Positions 8,145 to 18,063 of a stretch of 64,000 nt of DNA are shown one piece after another; the first letter of the stretch is position 1; each line of letters begins with the position of its first letter. The notes beneath the pieces are model-generated. The model did no database searches and was not told the origin of the DNA. It saw only the letters and a program-made list of their open reading frames with translations. The stretch covers positions 248,001 through 312,000 of the forward strand of contig JBBAEU010000001.1 of NCBI GenBank assembly GCA_041655765.1, given 5' to 3'. A program made the position numbers and the translations under genes. The stretch comes from Brumimicrobium sp041655765 (lineage in GTDB: Bacteria; Bacteroidota; Bacteroidia; Flavobacteriales_D; Crocinitomicaceae).

Positions 8145-10595
8145 CTATCCCAAATACATCATTTCTCCATCATCCCCGCCTTCAAATCCTCTTCTTTTTT
8201 GCTGGTCTTCTTTTAATTTTAAGTTTCCAAATTTATAAGTAACCGTAAAATGCAACCTTCTGGAGGTCCATTTATATTGAGTCTCTTGCTCTCTATTTTG
8301 AGTATAAACCTCAGAATAATAACCTTGTTGGTCAAAAACATCAGAAACTCGGATGCCAAATATAAGATTTTTATCTAAGAAAGATTGAGTTACACCAAAA
8401 TCAAATCCTGGATTCCATCTAGAAACTCCTTGGACAGTATGTCTTGGAGAGCTGTAACCTCCGTTAAACTGTACATTTGTTCTGCCATTGAAGAATGAAA
8501 AAGTCGTGTTTATTTTCATGTCCCAAGTAATACCTTTATTACTTAAATCTTCTCCGTTAAAAGTTGTTTTTAATCTACTTTCATAAGCATTGAAAGAAAG
8601 CATATTTCTCCACCACGGAAAAGGATTATACGTTCCAATAATCTCTAAGCCATAATCAAATGCTTGGTTGATGTTATCAAAAGTTGAAATACTCACTCCA
8701 TCGGGCGTAAATTCAGTTAATCTTTGGATTTTATTTTCTGTATGTCTAAAGTAACCTGTTGTTGCAATACTTCCATTCTCCCACATTTTCTCATATCCCA
8801 ATTCGATTGAGTTAATAAACTCAGGCTGTAAACCAGGGTTTCCTTTTCGGATATTTTGTGGGTCATCAACCCTTGGAAAAGGATTCATTTGCCAGTGGCG
8901 TGGACGGCTTACCCTTCTGCTATAACTTAAAAAGAAAGTTCCCATATCATCATCGCCAAAAGCTAGATGCACAGACGGATAAACTTTAAAGTATTGAAAT
9001 GAAAAGTTTTGGTTTGAAGTAATAAATTGCGGACTAACAAAAGCTTGTTCTAAACGTAAACCAATTTGATATTTGAATAATTTGGTTACATCGTGAGCAA
9101 ATATCCCATAAGCAGAATAAAAGTCTTCATCGTGAACCAATCTGTTGGTTGTATTCAAATCCTCAATAACCGTTGAAGTAACTGTGTCAAAAATGGTAGC
9201 AAGGTTATCATCTCTCATACGATTGATTCTAACTTCCAATCCTGTTTCATATTTCATTTTGTCATTAATCGCCCGTGTTAAGTCAGCATTGAATGAATAC
9301 CTTTGCGTTTCTCCTTCACGATCTTGCTCTTGAAACCTATATCCATTTACTAAAGGGGTTCCCATCCCATCATAGTGATGTTCTTTAAAAAAGCTATAAC
9401 TTCGATTGTTTCCTATGGATCCTGTTGCAGTTAACATCAAACTTCCTGCTTTTTCATCCGTAAAGTCCCATTTATAATTTGTGTTTATATCGATTGAGTT
9501 TCTTCCGCGAGGATCTTCCACATCTCGATTCCAATATTCAACTAAATTATCGTTCCAATATAAATTATTTGAATGTAACCCCCAACCTTTTCTATTTCGG
9601 TCACTTCCACTCACCGAAACGCCTAATGTATGGTTAGCTTTAAGAAAGAAATCAGCTCCAAGACTTGCTGTGTGTGACCTTCTTAAATTATCACCACCAT
9701 TGTCTTGGTCTAAAAATTGAGTGTCATCACCAATAAATGTATAGCGTTTTGAATAATTTCGTCTTAAATTTTCAGAATAACGAAAGCCGTAATTTGCAAA
9801 TACGTTTACCTTTTCATTTCTATAATTAAAGTTGACACTTCCGTTGTATAAATTTCCAGTGGCTGCTGTCAAAGAAATGTTCCCATTGAATCCTCGCATT
9901 TTTGTTTTTTTAAGAACAATGTTAATGATTCCTGCGGTTCCTTCAGGACTATATCTGGCAGAAGGATTGGTAACGATTTCTACACGTTCAATTGCACTTG
10001 CAGGAATTCCAGCTAAAGGATCATCGCCACTTGTCATTGCACTTTCACGTCCGTCAATTAAAATTCTTACACCTCCACTTCCTCTCAATGAAATGTTTCC
10101 TTCATTATCCACTTCAATGGATGGAATATTATTCAATATATCAGCTGCATCTCCACCCATCGATGTCATGTCTTGATCAACATTATAAGTTCTTTTATCT
10201 ATGCTTGATTCCATGATTGAAGGTCCTTCACCGACAACGACAATTTCATCAAGCTCTTGACTTTGAATAATGTTAAGAATGATTCGCTTTAAATCTACGG
10301 TTTCATGTTGATTTGAAACTTTGATATCTGAAATAATTAATTCATCAAAGCCGAAGTAAGTAACTGCTGAGTAATAGTCGCCAATAGGAATGTTTTCTAA
10401 CAAAAAAGAACCATTTACCTCGGTGTATGCACCTGCAATTACTGTTGAGTCTGGAATAGAAAACAATCTAATATTTGCAAACTCAACTGGTTCGTTATTA
10501 TTTGTAAAAACTTGTCCCTTTATTTTCCCTTGTGCGAAAATGTTCGACGAGACAATTGTCAGAAACAAAAGGAGGCTATAGAATGATATCTTCAT
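8145..10595 (-). CDS. TonB-dependent outer-membrane receptor with CarboxypepD_reg-like domain
   Basis: An 816-residue outer-membrane protein. A signal peptide (1-21, ending NIFAQ) is followed by a carboxypeptidase-regulatory-like beta sandwich (about 24-110), a plug domain (about 120-230, with ILNNIPSIEVDNEGNISLRG and RVEIVTNPSARYSPEG) and a 22-strand-type barrel. The plug wording (NPSARYSPEGTAGIINIVLK) is characteristic of the OMP_b-brl_3 group, whose substrates are mostly unknown. No SusD-like lipoprotein is adjacent, so it is not a polysaccharide-utilisation pair. A TATCTTTG -7 element ends seven bases upstream of the ATG, implying a very short leader. Confidence 0.92.
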   Translation of the reverse strand: MKISFYSLLLFLTIVSSNIFAQGKIKGQVFTNNNEPVEFANIRLFSIPDSTVIAGAYTEVNGSFLLENIPIGDYYSAVTYFGFDELIISDIKVSNQHETVDLKRIILNIIQSQELDEIVVVGEGPSIMESSIDKRTYNVDQDMTSMGGDAADILNNIPSIEVDNEGNISLRGSGGVRILIDGRESAMTSGDDPLAGIPASAIERVEIVTNPSARYSPEGTAGIINIVLKKTKMRGFNGNISLTAATGNLYNGSVNFNYRNEKVNVFANYGFRYSENLRRNYSKRYTFIGDDTQFLDQDNGGDNLRRSHTASLGADFFLKANHTLGVSVSGSDRNRKGWGLHSNNLYWNDNLVEYWNRDVEDPRGRNSIDINTNYKWDFTDEKAGSLMLTATGSIGNNRSYSFFKEHHYDGMGTPLVNGYRFQEQDREGETQRYSFNADLTRAINDKMKYETGLEVRINRMRDDNLATIFDTVTSTVIEDLNTTNRLVHDEDFYSAYGIFAHDVTKLFKYQIGLRLEQAFVSPQFITSNQNFSFQYFKVYPSVHLAFGDDDMGTFFLSYSRRVSRPRHWQMNPFPRVDDPQNIRKGNPGLQPEFINSIELGYEKMWENGSIATTGYFRHTENKIQRLTEFTPDGVSISTFDNINQAFDYGLEIIGTYNPFPWWRNMLSFNAYESRLKTTFNGEDLSNKGITWDMKINTTFSFFNGRTNVQFNGGYSSPRHTVQGVSRWNPGFDFGVTQSFLDKNLIFGIRVSDVFDQQGYYSEVYTQNREQETQYKWTSRRLHFTVTYKFGNLKLKEDQQKRRGFEGGDDGEMMYLG

Positions 10596-10601
10596 AGTTC
10601 A

Positions 10602-10609
10602 CAAAGATA
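10602..10609 (-). promoter_or_regulatory. -7 promoter element (TATCTTTG) of the TonB receptor gene
   Basis: On the minus strand the bases read TATCTTTG, an exact match to the Bacteroidota -7 consensus TAnnTTTG. It ends only seven bases before the ATG at 10595, so the transcript would be leaderless or nearly so. No convincing -33 TTTG is seen at the usual spacing. Confidence 0.45.
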
Positions 10610-10745
10610 ATATCAAATTAAAGATAAACTGTTACCGAATTTATATAATTTGTTAAAATCATCTCAAAACGAAAAAGAATTGTTAATTTAGTTTTTATTG
10701 GAATATTATTTGTAACAAAGAACTCCATAAGAACGTTATTGTAGT

Positions 10746-11828
10746 ATGAAATATCTTTTTGTAACCATTTTTATTGTAGGAGGTTTGTTTGGATTCAGTC
10801 AAACCGACAATCCAAAATTAATAAAGAATGAATCCCAATTAGCCAAGTTGCTAAGTGAATTACGTTCCGTTAATGACAATCCTTCTATAATCAAATTTAA
10901 CAATGAATTTAAGGAGTTATTGCACAAAACTTTGGAGTTAGATGGTGCGTTTGAATATCCTTTTGCTTCTTTAAGTTCTATCGGAAAAATCACATCTCAA
11001 GATGAGTTGGTAAGAATCATTTCATGGAATGTTCAATATGAAGACTTCTCTTATGATTACTTTTCTTTTGTGATGAAAAAAGACTCCAGAAGAAACAAAG
11101 TCTTTGTAACTGAATTGAATCGAACAAAGCAAAATTTTTATATGAACCAGTTTGAACAAGTTGGTGCTGAAAACTGGTATGGGGCATTGTATTATGAAAT
11201 TATTGATGTTCAGAAAAGAAACAGAACTTATTACACGCTTTTAGGTTTTGATGCCAACAATCAACGAAGTAAATTTAAACTAATAGACGCGCTTTATTTT
11301 ACGGGAAAAACCCCACATTTTGGTGCTCCAATTTTTGAGAGTGAAAGAGGTAAAGTTCAAAGATTATTGTTTGAATACAATGCCGAAGCAAATATGTCGA
11401 TGAAGTTTGATTTTGATAGAAACAGAATCATTCTTGACCATCTTTCTCCAGAGTCGCCTACAATGAAAGAGTTTAGAGAGTTTTATGTCCCAGATATGTC
11501 TTACGACGCCTACGTTTGGAATGGAAATGTATGGGAATTGGAAGAAGACATTATTGCCATCAACGAAGAAAGGAAAAAGATCAATTTAAAGGCTTACGAC
11601 AGCAAATTGGATACGGTTGTTGATATTCCTATAAAAAATGAATGGATAGACCCTTCAAATCCTAATTCGCCCATTGACGGGGGAGAACATCGTGCGGTGA
11701 TGCCTGATGATGGAGACCAAAAAGTAAATACTAAGAAAGGAACAGCAAAGAGAGAGAAATCTAAAAGAAAGGTCAAAGAGGATAAAAATGCAATTCCTGG
11801 TGTGAGTAGTTTTAAGAAGAAGAGATAA
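10746..11828 (+). CDS. Secreted protein of unknown function
   Basis: A 360-residue protein that I cannot assign to a characterised family. It has a clean signal peptide (1-19, ending FGFSQ) and no lipobox, so a periplasmic location is likely. The body is a soluble alpha/beta region; aromatic-rich stretches such as WYGALYYEI and YYTLLGFDANNQ suggest beta structure. The last about 45 residues are highly basic (KKGTAKREKSKRKVKEDK) and probably disordered. It has the look of a conserved flavobacterial hypothetical, but that is a memory-based impression. It is transcribed alone, divergently from the TonB receptor. Confidence 0.8.
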   Translation: MKYLFVTIFIVGGLFGFSQTDNPKLIKNESQLAKLLSELRSVNDNPSIIKFNNEFKELLHKTLELDGAFEYPFASLSSIGKITSQDELVRIISWNVQYEDFSYDYFSFVMKKDSRRNKVFVTELNRTKQNFYMNQFEQVGAENWYGALYYEIIDVQKRNRTYYTLLGFDANNQRSKFKLIDALYFTGKTPHFGAPIFESERGKVQRLLFEYNAEANMSMKFDFDRNRIILDHLSPESPTMKEFREFYVPDMSYDAYVWNGNVWELEEDIIAINEERKKINLKAYDSKLDTVVDIPIKNEWIDPSNPNSPIDGGEHRAVMPDDGDQKVNTKKGTAKREKSKRKVKEDKNAIPGVSSFKKKR

Positions 11829-11834
11829 TTTTCT

Positions 11835-12482
11835 TTACAGCTTTACATCATTGGTTGTTTCAGAAATATAAAAAAAACTCCCTTTTTCTGATAAATCCAT
11901 CTCGGCAATTCCCCAAGAGACATAAAGTATCATTAATTTATCAATATAACCTTTGTTTAACTTAGTTTTTCGGTAGATTTTGCTGAGTGTAATTGGTTGA
12001 TTTTCTTTTATGCAATCTAAAACCAACTTTTCTGATTCGTCAAACTTTTGGGGAATGGATTTCTTGATTTTTTTTCGTTCCCAAACTCCCAATAGTATTT
12101 TATTGGCCAACAATGTGTGGTCATCACGACGAACATAAACTTTCCACCTGTCGTTTTCATCCTTGGCTTTGATGATTTTCTCTTTAGATTTTAAAACATT
12201 GACAACCAAAACCAATTTGTGCTTTTCATTAAGGATTTCTGTTTCAATTTGAACTTCTGGCTTACAATAAACTGCCGCCGCCCCTTGAACTAAGTGGAAT
12301 TCTTCTTCGGGATTTATACCCACAACTTTTTTATTGTCCTTGACTCCTATCAACAACCTTCCGCCATCCGTATTGGCAAAAGCTGCCAAAGTTCGGGCTA
12401 TTTTCTTCGCATCATCTACACGAAATTTAAAATCTTGGGTTTGATGTTCTCCTTCTGCTATATATGACTTTAACCGACTCAT
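11835..12482 (-). CDS. AlbA_2 (Schlafen-type) nucleic-acid-binding domain protein with winged helix
   Basis: A 215-residue protein with an N-terminal AlbA_2/Schlafen-AAA_4-like domain (about 8-130). The motif EGEHQTQDFKFRV begins the domain, and AAFANTDGGRLLIGVKDN is the family signature; YVRRDDHT closes it. The C-terminal 70 residues resemble a winged helix (LVLDCIKENQPITLSKIYRKT). In other bacteria such proteins are transcription regulators or RNA-binding factors. It lies three bases downstream of the M61 peptidase gene on the same strand, so the two are surely one transcript. Molecular target is unknown. Confidence 0.88.
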   Translation of the reverse strand: MSRLKSYIAEGEHQTQDFKFRVDDAKKIARTLAAFANTDGGRLLIGVKDNKKVVGINPEEEFHLVQGAAAVYCKPEVQIETEILNEKHKLVLVVNVLKSKEKIIKAKDENDRWKVYVRRDDHTLLANKILLGVWERKKIKKSIPQKFDESEKLVLDCIKENQPITLSKIYRKTKLNKGYIDKLMILYVSWGIAEMDLSEKGSFFYISETTNDVKL

Positions 12483-12485
12483 AAA

Positions 12486-14180
12486 TTATCCCCAAGATTC
12501 TAATGCTTTTAATTGTTCTTCTGTTGGATTATCAACAAGTCTTAGTTTGTATTCTTTAAAATAGATTTCACTTGAAACTGGCAATTTTAAACGGATGATT
12601 TTACCATTTCTATTGATGAGTAACTCTTTCTCTTCGTTTTTAAAATACGTAATCCAACGGTCAATATCTAAACCTACCGAAATACCGTTGATTGCTATGA
12701 TTTTATCACCAATTTTAATTCCCACTTTGTCAATAATACTGTCAGGATAAACTGAAACAACATTATTATCAGCTTCTAGTTTTGCCCCAAGTTGTGCAGC
12801 AAAAACTGAAGGTGAAGGAGAAATTTCAATTTTTAATCCAATATAGTTAAAACATTCATCTAATTTTTCTGTGTAATCCGTGGTTCCGTTAATAAAATCA
12901 TCAAACAGCCATTGCATGGACGATTTAGAGAAATGTTCTAAGCAATTTTGATAATCTTTCTCTGAATAACCAATTCCTTTTTCTCCAAAATCTTGATACA
13001 TTTTTCGCATTACTTCAATTAACCCTTGTTGATTGTTTGTTTGTTTCATAATCCAAACATCTGCGATAAAAGCCAGCAATGCTCCTTCTGTATAAATTGA
13101 AACTTTACGTGCAGGACTGCCCTGTACATATCCATCAAGCCAAGTGTCATACGATGAATCTGCGACAGAATAATGAAAACGCCCGAAATTATCGTAATGC
13201 TTTTGCAATTGTGCATTCATTTCTACTAAATATTGTGTTAAAGTAAAAACACCACTTTTTAGCAAGATTAAATCGCCCATGTATGTTGTAACACCTTCAG
13301 CAACATAACCCAGTTTGGATGGACATGCTTGCTTAAAATTGTAAGGCATCCATTCAATTGGTCGAATAGCTTTAACGTTCCAAGTATGATATAATTCGTG
13401 TGAACTCACACCGAGTAATTCTTTATAATCTTCTTCAAAAACTTTGTAACTCGGTCCCAAACAAATTACGGTCGATTTACTGTGTTCAACACCATGATAA
13501 GCTCGGTTGGGAAGTATCTGAAAAAGAAAGTGATATTCTTTTGTTGGCATGTTTGAGAAATACTTTACTTGACATAACGTAAACCTCTTAAAATCATCAA
13601 TTAAACGACTCCAATCTGGTTTCACAATTCCATTAAACCAAATATGGAAAGTTGTTCCTTTTACTTCATAAGTTTTGTGTTGTAAACTTGCAGAACAGAT
13701 AAAAGGAGAATCTGCAAGTTCATCGAAATTTTTCGCAAAAAACGTTTGATTTTCAAGAGGTAAAGAATGAGCGATTTTCCATTCTGGCGGGATGTTTAAT
13801 TGAACCGCAATTTCTTCATTGTATTGTTCATCGGTAAAAACACAGCAATTCACAGGATTTACATACAGTTGTGATTGATTTAAAAAAGTTGATCCAGCAT
13901 TTAATTCTGCTGAATAATATTGATATTGAACGATGATGTTTTTTTCATCTTTATTATTGACAATCCACGTGTTTAAATCGGATTTTTTAAACGGCAAAGG
14001 TTGATTGTTGCTATCAAACACTTTAAAATCTCTAACGTTTTTAGCGAAATTTCCAAGTTCGTATCTTCCCGGACGCCAATTTGGCAAGAAAATCTCGGTT
14101 TGCGATTTACTCGTTTTAAATTCAGCCGTTATTTGAAGATATTGGTTTTGCGGTTGATGAATGTCGAATGTGAATTTCAT
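12486..14180 (-). CDS. M61 family metallopeptidase with C-terminal PDZ domain
   Basis: A glycyl-aminopeptidase-like M61 protease, 564 residues. The zinc motif HELYHTWNVKAIRP matches the family signature HExxHTWN; the third zinc ligand is expected from YVAEGVTTYMGD downstream. A PDZ domain follows (about 465-555, with AQLGAKLE then IIDKVGIKIGDKIIAINGI). There is no signal peptide at the ATG start, so the protein looks cytoplasmic, which is usual for this Bacteroidota subgroup. Transcription starts from a good -7 box 20 bases upstream and continues into the AlbA_2 gene. Confidence 0.93.
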   Translation of the reverse strand: MKFTFDIHQPQNQYLQITAEFKTSKSQTEIFLPNWRPGRYELGNFAKNVRDFKVFDSNNQPLPFKKSDLNTWIVNNKDEKNIIVQYQYYSAELNAGSTFLNQSQLYVNPVNCCVFTDEQYNEEIAVQLNIPPEWKIAHSLPLENQTFFAKNFDELADSPFICSASLQHKTYEVKGTTFHIWFNGIVKPDWSRLIDDFKRFTLCQVKYFSNMPTKEYHFLFQILPNRAYHGVEHSKSTVICLGPSYKVFEEDYKELLGVSSHELYHTWNVKAIRPIEWMPYNFKQACPSKLGYVAEGVTTYMGDLILLKSGVFTLTQYLVEMNAQLQKHYDNFGRFHYSVADSSYDTWLDGYVQGSPARKVSIYTEGALLAFIADVWIMKQTNNQQGLIEVMRKMYQDFGEKGIGYSEKDYQNCLEHFSKSSMQWLFDDFINGTTDYTEKLDECFNYIGLKIEISPSPSVFAAQLGAKLEADNNVVSVYPDSIIDKVGIKIGDKIIAINGISVGLDIDRWITYFKNEEKELLINRNGKIIRLKLPVSSEIYFKEYKLRLVDNPTEEQLKALESWG

Positions 14181-14199
14181 AGATTGAAAAATTTATTTT

Positions 14200-14207
14200 C
14201 AAAAGTA
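14200..14207 (-). promoter_or_regulatory. -7 promoter element (TACTTTTG) of the M61 peptidase operon
   Basis: Minus-strand TACTTTTG exactly fits TAnnTTTG and lies 20 bases upstream of the ATG at 14180, giving a leader of roughly 12-17 bases. Confidence 0.5.
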
Positions 14208-14321
14208 CATAAAATAAGTAAAACTACTTCGTTTCGGCAAAGCAAAATGTGTAAGTTCTTTGGTTCAAATCCACAATGATTAAAAATTATTTGATACTTT
14301 CGTTTTTCTAAACAAATCGAA

Positions 14322-15836
14322 ATGAAATCGAATCTATTCAATAAAAGCAAAGGAATTCAGTTTATTCTTACATGGATTGTATTGTTTTTTGCTTCTATTT
14401 TGGTTCGATTGCCACATATTTTATCTGATAATTTTTGGTTTGATGGAGACGAAGCGATTATTGGAATTATGGCACAAAGGTTAATTGCTTTTGAAGAATT
14501 TCCCATCTACTTTGCAGGTCAAAATTACGGTTTTTCAACTTTTGAAGTTTTTTCTACGGCAATTTTTGAATTATTTTTAGGTTCGGGCGCACTCACGCTA
14601 TTTTTAGGAGGAATTTTGTTGTTCAGCTTAGCTTGCACGTTCATTTTTATTGCCTTAAAACGAAAAGAAGTCAACACTTTTTTACTTTACGGAGTAATTT
14701 TCTTGCTTATTACATTTCCAACATGGCATTTTTTTGCAGGAAAAGTAAGAGGTGGTTATCTCACTGCTTTTTTAGGAATCAGCATTTTATTTTACTATTT
14801 TTCAAAAACAACTTTAAAACGTTCTGATTTCATTGTCGCTGGATTGTGGCTTGGAATTATTTTTGAAAGTCATGTTTTTATCCTGATTGGCTTCTCTCCT
14901 ATTATCATTACAGAAATTATCAAGCGTAAATTTTCAATAAAAGATATTTTTATAACAATTGCTTCAATTTTAGTAACCGTTTTACTGATTCGTTTACTTG
15001 GAACAACAGAGAATCCTGTGTGGAATCCGCCAAAATTCTCGTTTGACAATAATCCTATAAATATTTTTTCAGATGAGTTTTCAACCATTTTTCGTGCTGG
15101 TTTTTCAGGACTTTATTATTATGGAATGGCAATAGATTTTCCTAATTACTGGAAAGTTTTAAGCGATTTTTTACTCATTTTAATGTTTGTCTTTATTATC
15201 AAAAAATCTATCAACATTGGAAAAATTGGAATCATATTTCTATCGTCTGCAATTCTTGTTTCAATTTTATATTTGTCTGTTTTTTCAATTTTAGGTAAAC
15301 CTGAACCTCGATATTTTTTGGGCTTTTTCACAGGAATTTTATTTTGGTTTATCTACCTAATTCCTCATTTAAAAGGAAAAATTGAGTCATTCCTATTAAT
15401 TTCTTCGCTGATAATTTCTTTGTTTGGAATTACAAATGCTCCTAAATATATTTATTGTTGGTATTTAACGGAAGAGAATGAACAGAAGTTGTTTTCAGAG
15501 TTTCATCAAGCCGTCGTCGATTCAAATGCAGAAGCAATATTTCTAGCCGAAGCATTGCTCCAATGGAAATGGAATTATTTATATGGTGCTGAAATTCCTG
15601 GTTCTTCCTTTTATGAAAGAGAAAGAATTCCTTTTTACCAAGAGCAAGTGAAAGCACTATCAATTTCTCATCCTGAAAAAGTGGTGATTGGAGGATTTTA
15701 TGGCGTAACTATGGGCACAGAACTTGTTCAAGGTTTCAATGACGGAGTGATACGAATTAACTCTAAATACTTTATCCAACCTGCATTTAGAATTGAGTAT
15801 AAAGAGCGGGCTGAGAGATTTATAAGTGGCAATTAA
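14322..15836 (+). CDS. GT-C fold membrane glycosyltransferase (GT39/ArnT-like)
   Basis: A 504-residue polytopic protein with about ten membrane helices, starting at residue 11. After the first helix comes LPHILSDNFWFDGDEAIIGIMAQRL, whose acidic pair DGDE in the first periplasmic loop is the catalytic/metal hallmark of lipid-phosphate-sugar-dependent GT-C enzymes. The C-terminal about 110 residues are soluble and periplasmic. It would transfer a sugar from a polyprenyl-phosphate donor to a lipid, glycan or protein; donor and acceptor cannot be read from the sequence. It appears monocistronic, with a TACTTTCG near-consensus -7 box just upstream. Confidence 0.85.
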   Translation: MKSNLFNKSKGIQFILTWIVLFFASILVRLPHILSDNFWFDGDEAIIGIMAQRLIAFEEFPIYFAGQNYGFSTFEVFSTAIFELFLGSGALTLFLGGILLFSLACTFIFIALKRKEVNTFLLYGVIFLLITFPTWHFFAGKVRGGYLTAFLGISILFYYFSKTTLKRSDFIVAGLWLGIIFESHVFILIGFSPIIITEIIKRKFSIKDIFITIASILVTVLLIRLLGTTENPVWNPPKFSFDNNPINIFSDEFSTIFRAGFSGLYYYGMAIDFPNYWKVLSDFLLILMFVFIIKKSINIGKIGIIFLSSAILVSILYLSVFSILGKPEPRYFLGFFTGILFWFIYLIPHLKGKIESFLLISSLIISLFGITNAPKYIYCWYLTEENEQKLFSEFHQAVVDSNAEAIFLAEALLQWKWNYLYGAEIPGSSFYERERIPFYQEQVKALSISHPEKVVIGGFYGVTMGTELVQGFNDGVIRINSKYFIQPAFRIEYKERAERFISGN

Positions 15837-15890
15837 TCAATATCTTGAAAATTATCTTTTAAAAATCGAAGAAACAAACCTTAAAATCAT

Positions 15891-15898
15891 TAAATTCG
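15891..15898 (+). promoter_or_regulatory. Possible -7 element (TAAATTCG) of lpdA
   Basis: TAAATTCG differs from TAnnTTTG at one position and lies 28 bases upstream of the lpdA ATG. The same TTCG variant recurs before other genes here (14322, 32941, 56259), which lends some weight. Confidence 0.3.
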
Positions 15899-15925
15899 CA
15901 ACAAATAATTGGAAAAATATAGAAT

Positions 15926-17317
15926 ATGAATTACGATATTATTGTTTTAGGAAGTGGACCAGGCGGTTATGTAGCCGCTATTCGTGCATCTCAACTTGGT
16001 TTAAAAGTAGCCGTAGTTGAAAAAGAATCACTCGGTGGAATTTGTTTAAATTGGGGATGTATTCCAACAAAAGCCTTAATTAAATCAGCAAATGTATTTG
16101 ATTATATCAATAACGCTGAAAATTATGGAATTACGGTTGAAAAATCGAAAGCAAACATTAAAGACATTGTAAAAAGAAGTCGTAATGTTGCTGAAGGGAT
16201 GAGTAAAGGTGTTCAATTCTTAATGAAAAAGAACAAAATTGATGTTATTCTAGGATTCGGTAAAGTTCTACCTGGAAAAAAAGTAGAAGTTACTGATGAC
16301 AAAGGTAAAAAGACAGAATATACGGCGAACAAAGGTGTTATTATTGCTACTGGAGCTCGTTCGCGTGAACTTCCAAATCTTAAACAAGACGGAGAAAACG
16401 TAATTGGATATAGAGAAGCGTTGGTATTGACAAAGCAACCAAAGAAAATGATTGTAGTCGGTTCTGGAGCAATTGGAATTGAGTTTGCATATTATTACAA
16501 CGCTTTAGGAACTGATGTAACAATTGTAGAGTTCCAAGATAGAATTGTGCCTGTTGAAGACCAAGATGTTTCTAAAGAAATGACGAAAAGTTTGAAAAAA
16601 CAAGGTATTAAAGTTATGACATCTTCTTCTGTTGAAAAGGTAGATGTAAAAGGTGGAAAATGCAGTGTTACCATCAAAACAAGCAAAGGTGAAGATAAAG
16701 TAGAATGTGATGTCGTACTTTCAGCGGTTGGTGTTGTTGCTAACATTGAAGGAATTGGATTAGAAGATGTTGGAATTGTTACTGATAAAGGTAAAATTTT
16801 GGTGAATGACTATTACCAAACAAATATCCCTGGATATTATGCTATTGGAGATTGCGTTCCTAATCAAGCATTGGCACACGTTGCGAGTGCGGAAGGAATC
16901 TTATGTGTTGAAAAAATTGCAGGACACAATCCTGAACCTCTAGATTATAATAATATCCCTGGTTGTACGTATGCAACGCCAGAGATTGCTTCTGTTGGAT
17001 ATACGGAAGAACAAGCTAAAGCAGCTGGATACGAATTAAAAGTTGGTAAATTCCCATTCTCTGCATCTGGAAAAGCAAGTGCTGCTGGGGCAAATGAAGG
17101 ATTTATCAAATTAATTTTCGATGCGAAGTACGGCGAACTACTTGGCGGACACATGATTGGAGCAAACGTTACTGAAATGATTGCAGAAATCGTTGCTATT
17201 CGAAAATTAGAAACTACAGGACAAGAATTGATCAAAACTGTTCATCCTCACCCAACTATGTCTGAGGCGGTTATGGAAGCGGCTGCGGCAGCGTATGGAG
17301 AGGTAATTCATTTATAA
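15926..17317 (+). CDS. lpdA: Dihydrolipoyl dehydrogenase (E3)
   Basis: The flavoprotein E3 subunit of 2-oxoacid dehydrogenase and glycine-cleavage complexes; reoxidises dihydrolipoamide with NAD+. Visible are the FAD-binding GSGPGG (9-14), the redox disulfide CLNWGC (Cys40/Cys45), a second Rossmann motif VGSGAIGIEFAYY for NAD, the second FAD segment YYAIGDC, and the C-terminal catalytic HPHPTMSE with its His-Glu pair. The 463-residue length is standard. The ATG start gives a perfect N-terminus (MNYDIIVLGSGPGG). No E1 or E2 gene is adjacent, so it probably serves several complexes. Confidence 0.98.
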   Translation: MNYDIIVLGSGPGGYVAAIRASQLGLKVAVVEKESLGGICLNWGCIPTKALIKSANVFDYINNAENYGITVEKSKANIKDIVKRSRNVAEGMSKGVQFLMKKNKIDVILGFGKVLPGKKVEVTDDKGKKTEYTANKGVIIATGARSRELPNLKQDGENVIGYREALVLTKQPKKMIVVGSGAIGIEFAYYYNALGTDVTIVEFQDRIVPVEDQDVSKEMTKSLKKQGIKVMTSSSVEKVDVKGGKCSVTIKTSKGEDKVECDVVLSAVGVVANIEGIGLEDVGIVTDKGKILVNDYYQTNIPGYYAIGDCVPNQALAHVASAEGILCVEKIAGHNPEPLDYNNIPGCTYATPEIASVGYTEEQAKAAGYELKVGKFPFSASGKASAAGANEGFIKLIFDAKYGELLGGHMIGANVTEMIAEIVAIRKLETTGQELIKTVHPHPTMSEAVMEAAAAAYGEVIHL

Positions 17318-17361
17318 TAGCTAAACATTATGGAATTTTATGGTCTGCCTTAGGTTTTGGA

Positions 17362-18054
17362 CTATAAAATTCCGTTATCAGCAAAACTATAATAGCCATT
17401 GTCTGCAACAATAATATGGTCAAGTACTGGCATATCTATTAAAACCCCAAATTTAGTTAATTTATTTGTTAAGCGAATATCGGGTTCACTGGGTTTTAAA
17501 TTTCCTGAAGGATGATTATGCGCAAGGATGCAACCAGAGGCTTTCATATCTAACAATTCTTTGAATATTAGCTTTCCATCAACCACAGTTGATGAGCGCC
17601 CGCCTTTTGAAATTAGTTTTGTTCCAATGATACGATTATCTTTTGTCAATCCAACAATTCTAAACTCTTCATGGTCTAAATCTTGAAACAAAGGTTTAAG
17701 TATTTCAAAACAATCTGAAGATTTAGATATTCTTTTTCTGACAGGTCGATTTGTTGCCGCTCGTCTCCTACCCAATTCTAAAACAGCCAAAATTCCTGTT
17801 GCTTTGGCTTCACCAATCCCTGAAAACGACATCAATTCACTTCGTGTCATTTTTCCTAACTCATATAAGTTGTTTCCGTTGGATTGAAGGATTTCTTTGG
17901 CAATGTCAACTGCGCTTTTTCTTCGTGTGCCTGAGCCAATTACAATGGCTAAAAGTTCTGCATCAGACAAAGCATGTTTGCCTTTGATCTGTAATTTTTC
18001 TCTTGGTCGATCATCTTCAGCCCAAGTTTTGATTGAGGTGGTTATGTTGTACAT
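17362..18054 (-). CDS. radC: RadC family JAB-domain protein
   Basis: A 230-residue RadC protein. The N-terminal UPF0758 region (WAEDDRPREKL, then a helix-hairpin-helix around LMSFSGIGEAKA) is followed by the JAMM metal-binding motif HNHPSGNLKPSEPD (H-x-H-x10-D). The historical DNA-repair role is disputed, so only a DNA-linked JAB-type hydrolase can be stated with confidence. It starts nine bases after the stop of the S24-type regulator upstream; this linkage to a LexA-like repressor suggests control by DNA damage or by the repressor's own ligand. Full length, no odd features. Confidence 0.95.
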   Translation of the reverse strand: MYNITTSIKTWAEDDRPREKLQIKGKHALSDAELLAIVIGSGTRRKSAVDIAKEILQSNGNNLYELGKMTRSELMSFSGIGEAKATGILAVLELGRRRAATNRPVRKRISKSSDCFEILKPLFQDLDHEEFRIVGLTKDNRIIGTKLISKGGRSSTVVDGKLIFKELLDMKASGCILAHNHPSGNLKPSEPDIRLTNKLTKFGVLIDMPVLDHIIVADNGYYSFADNGIL

Positions 18055-18063
18055 TTTATATAT

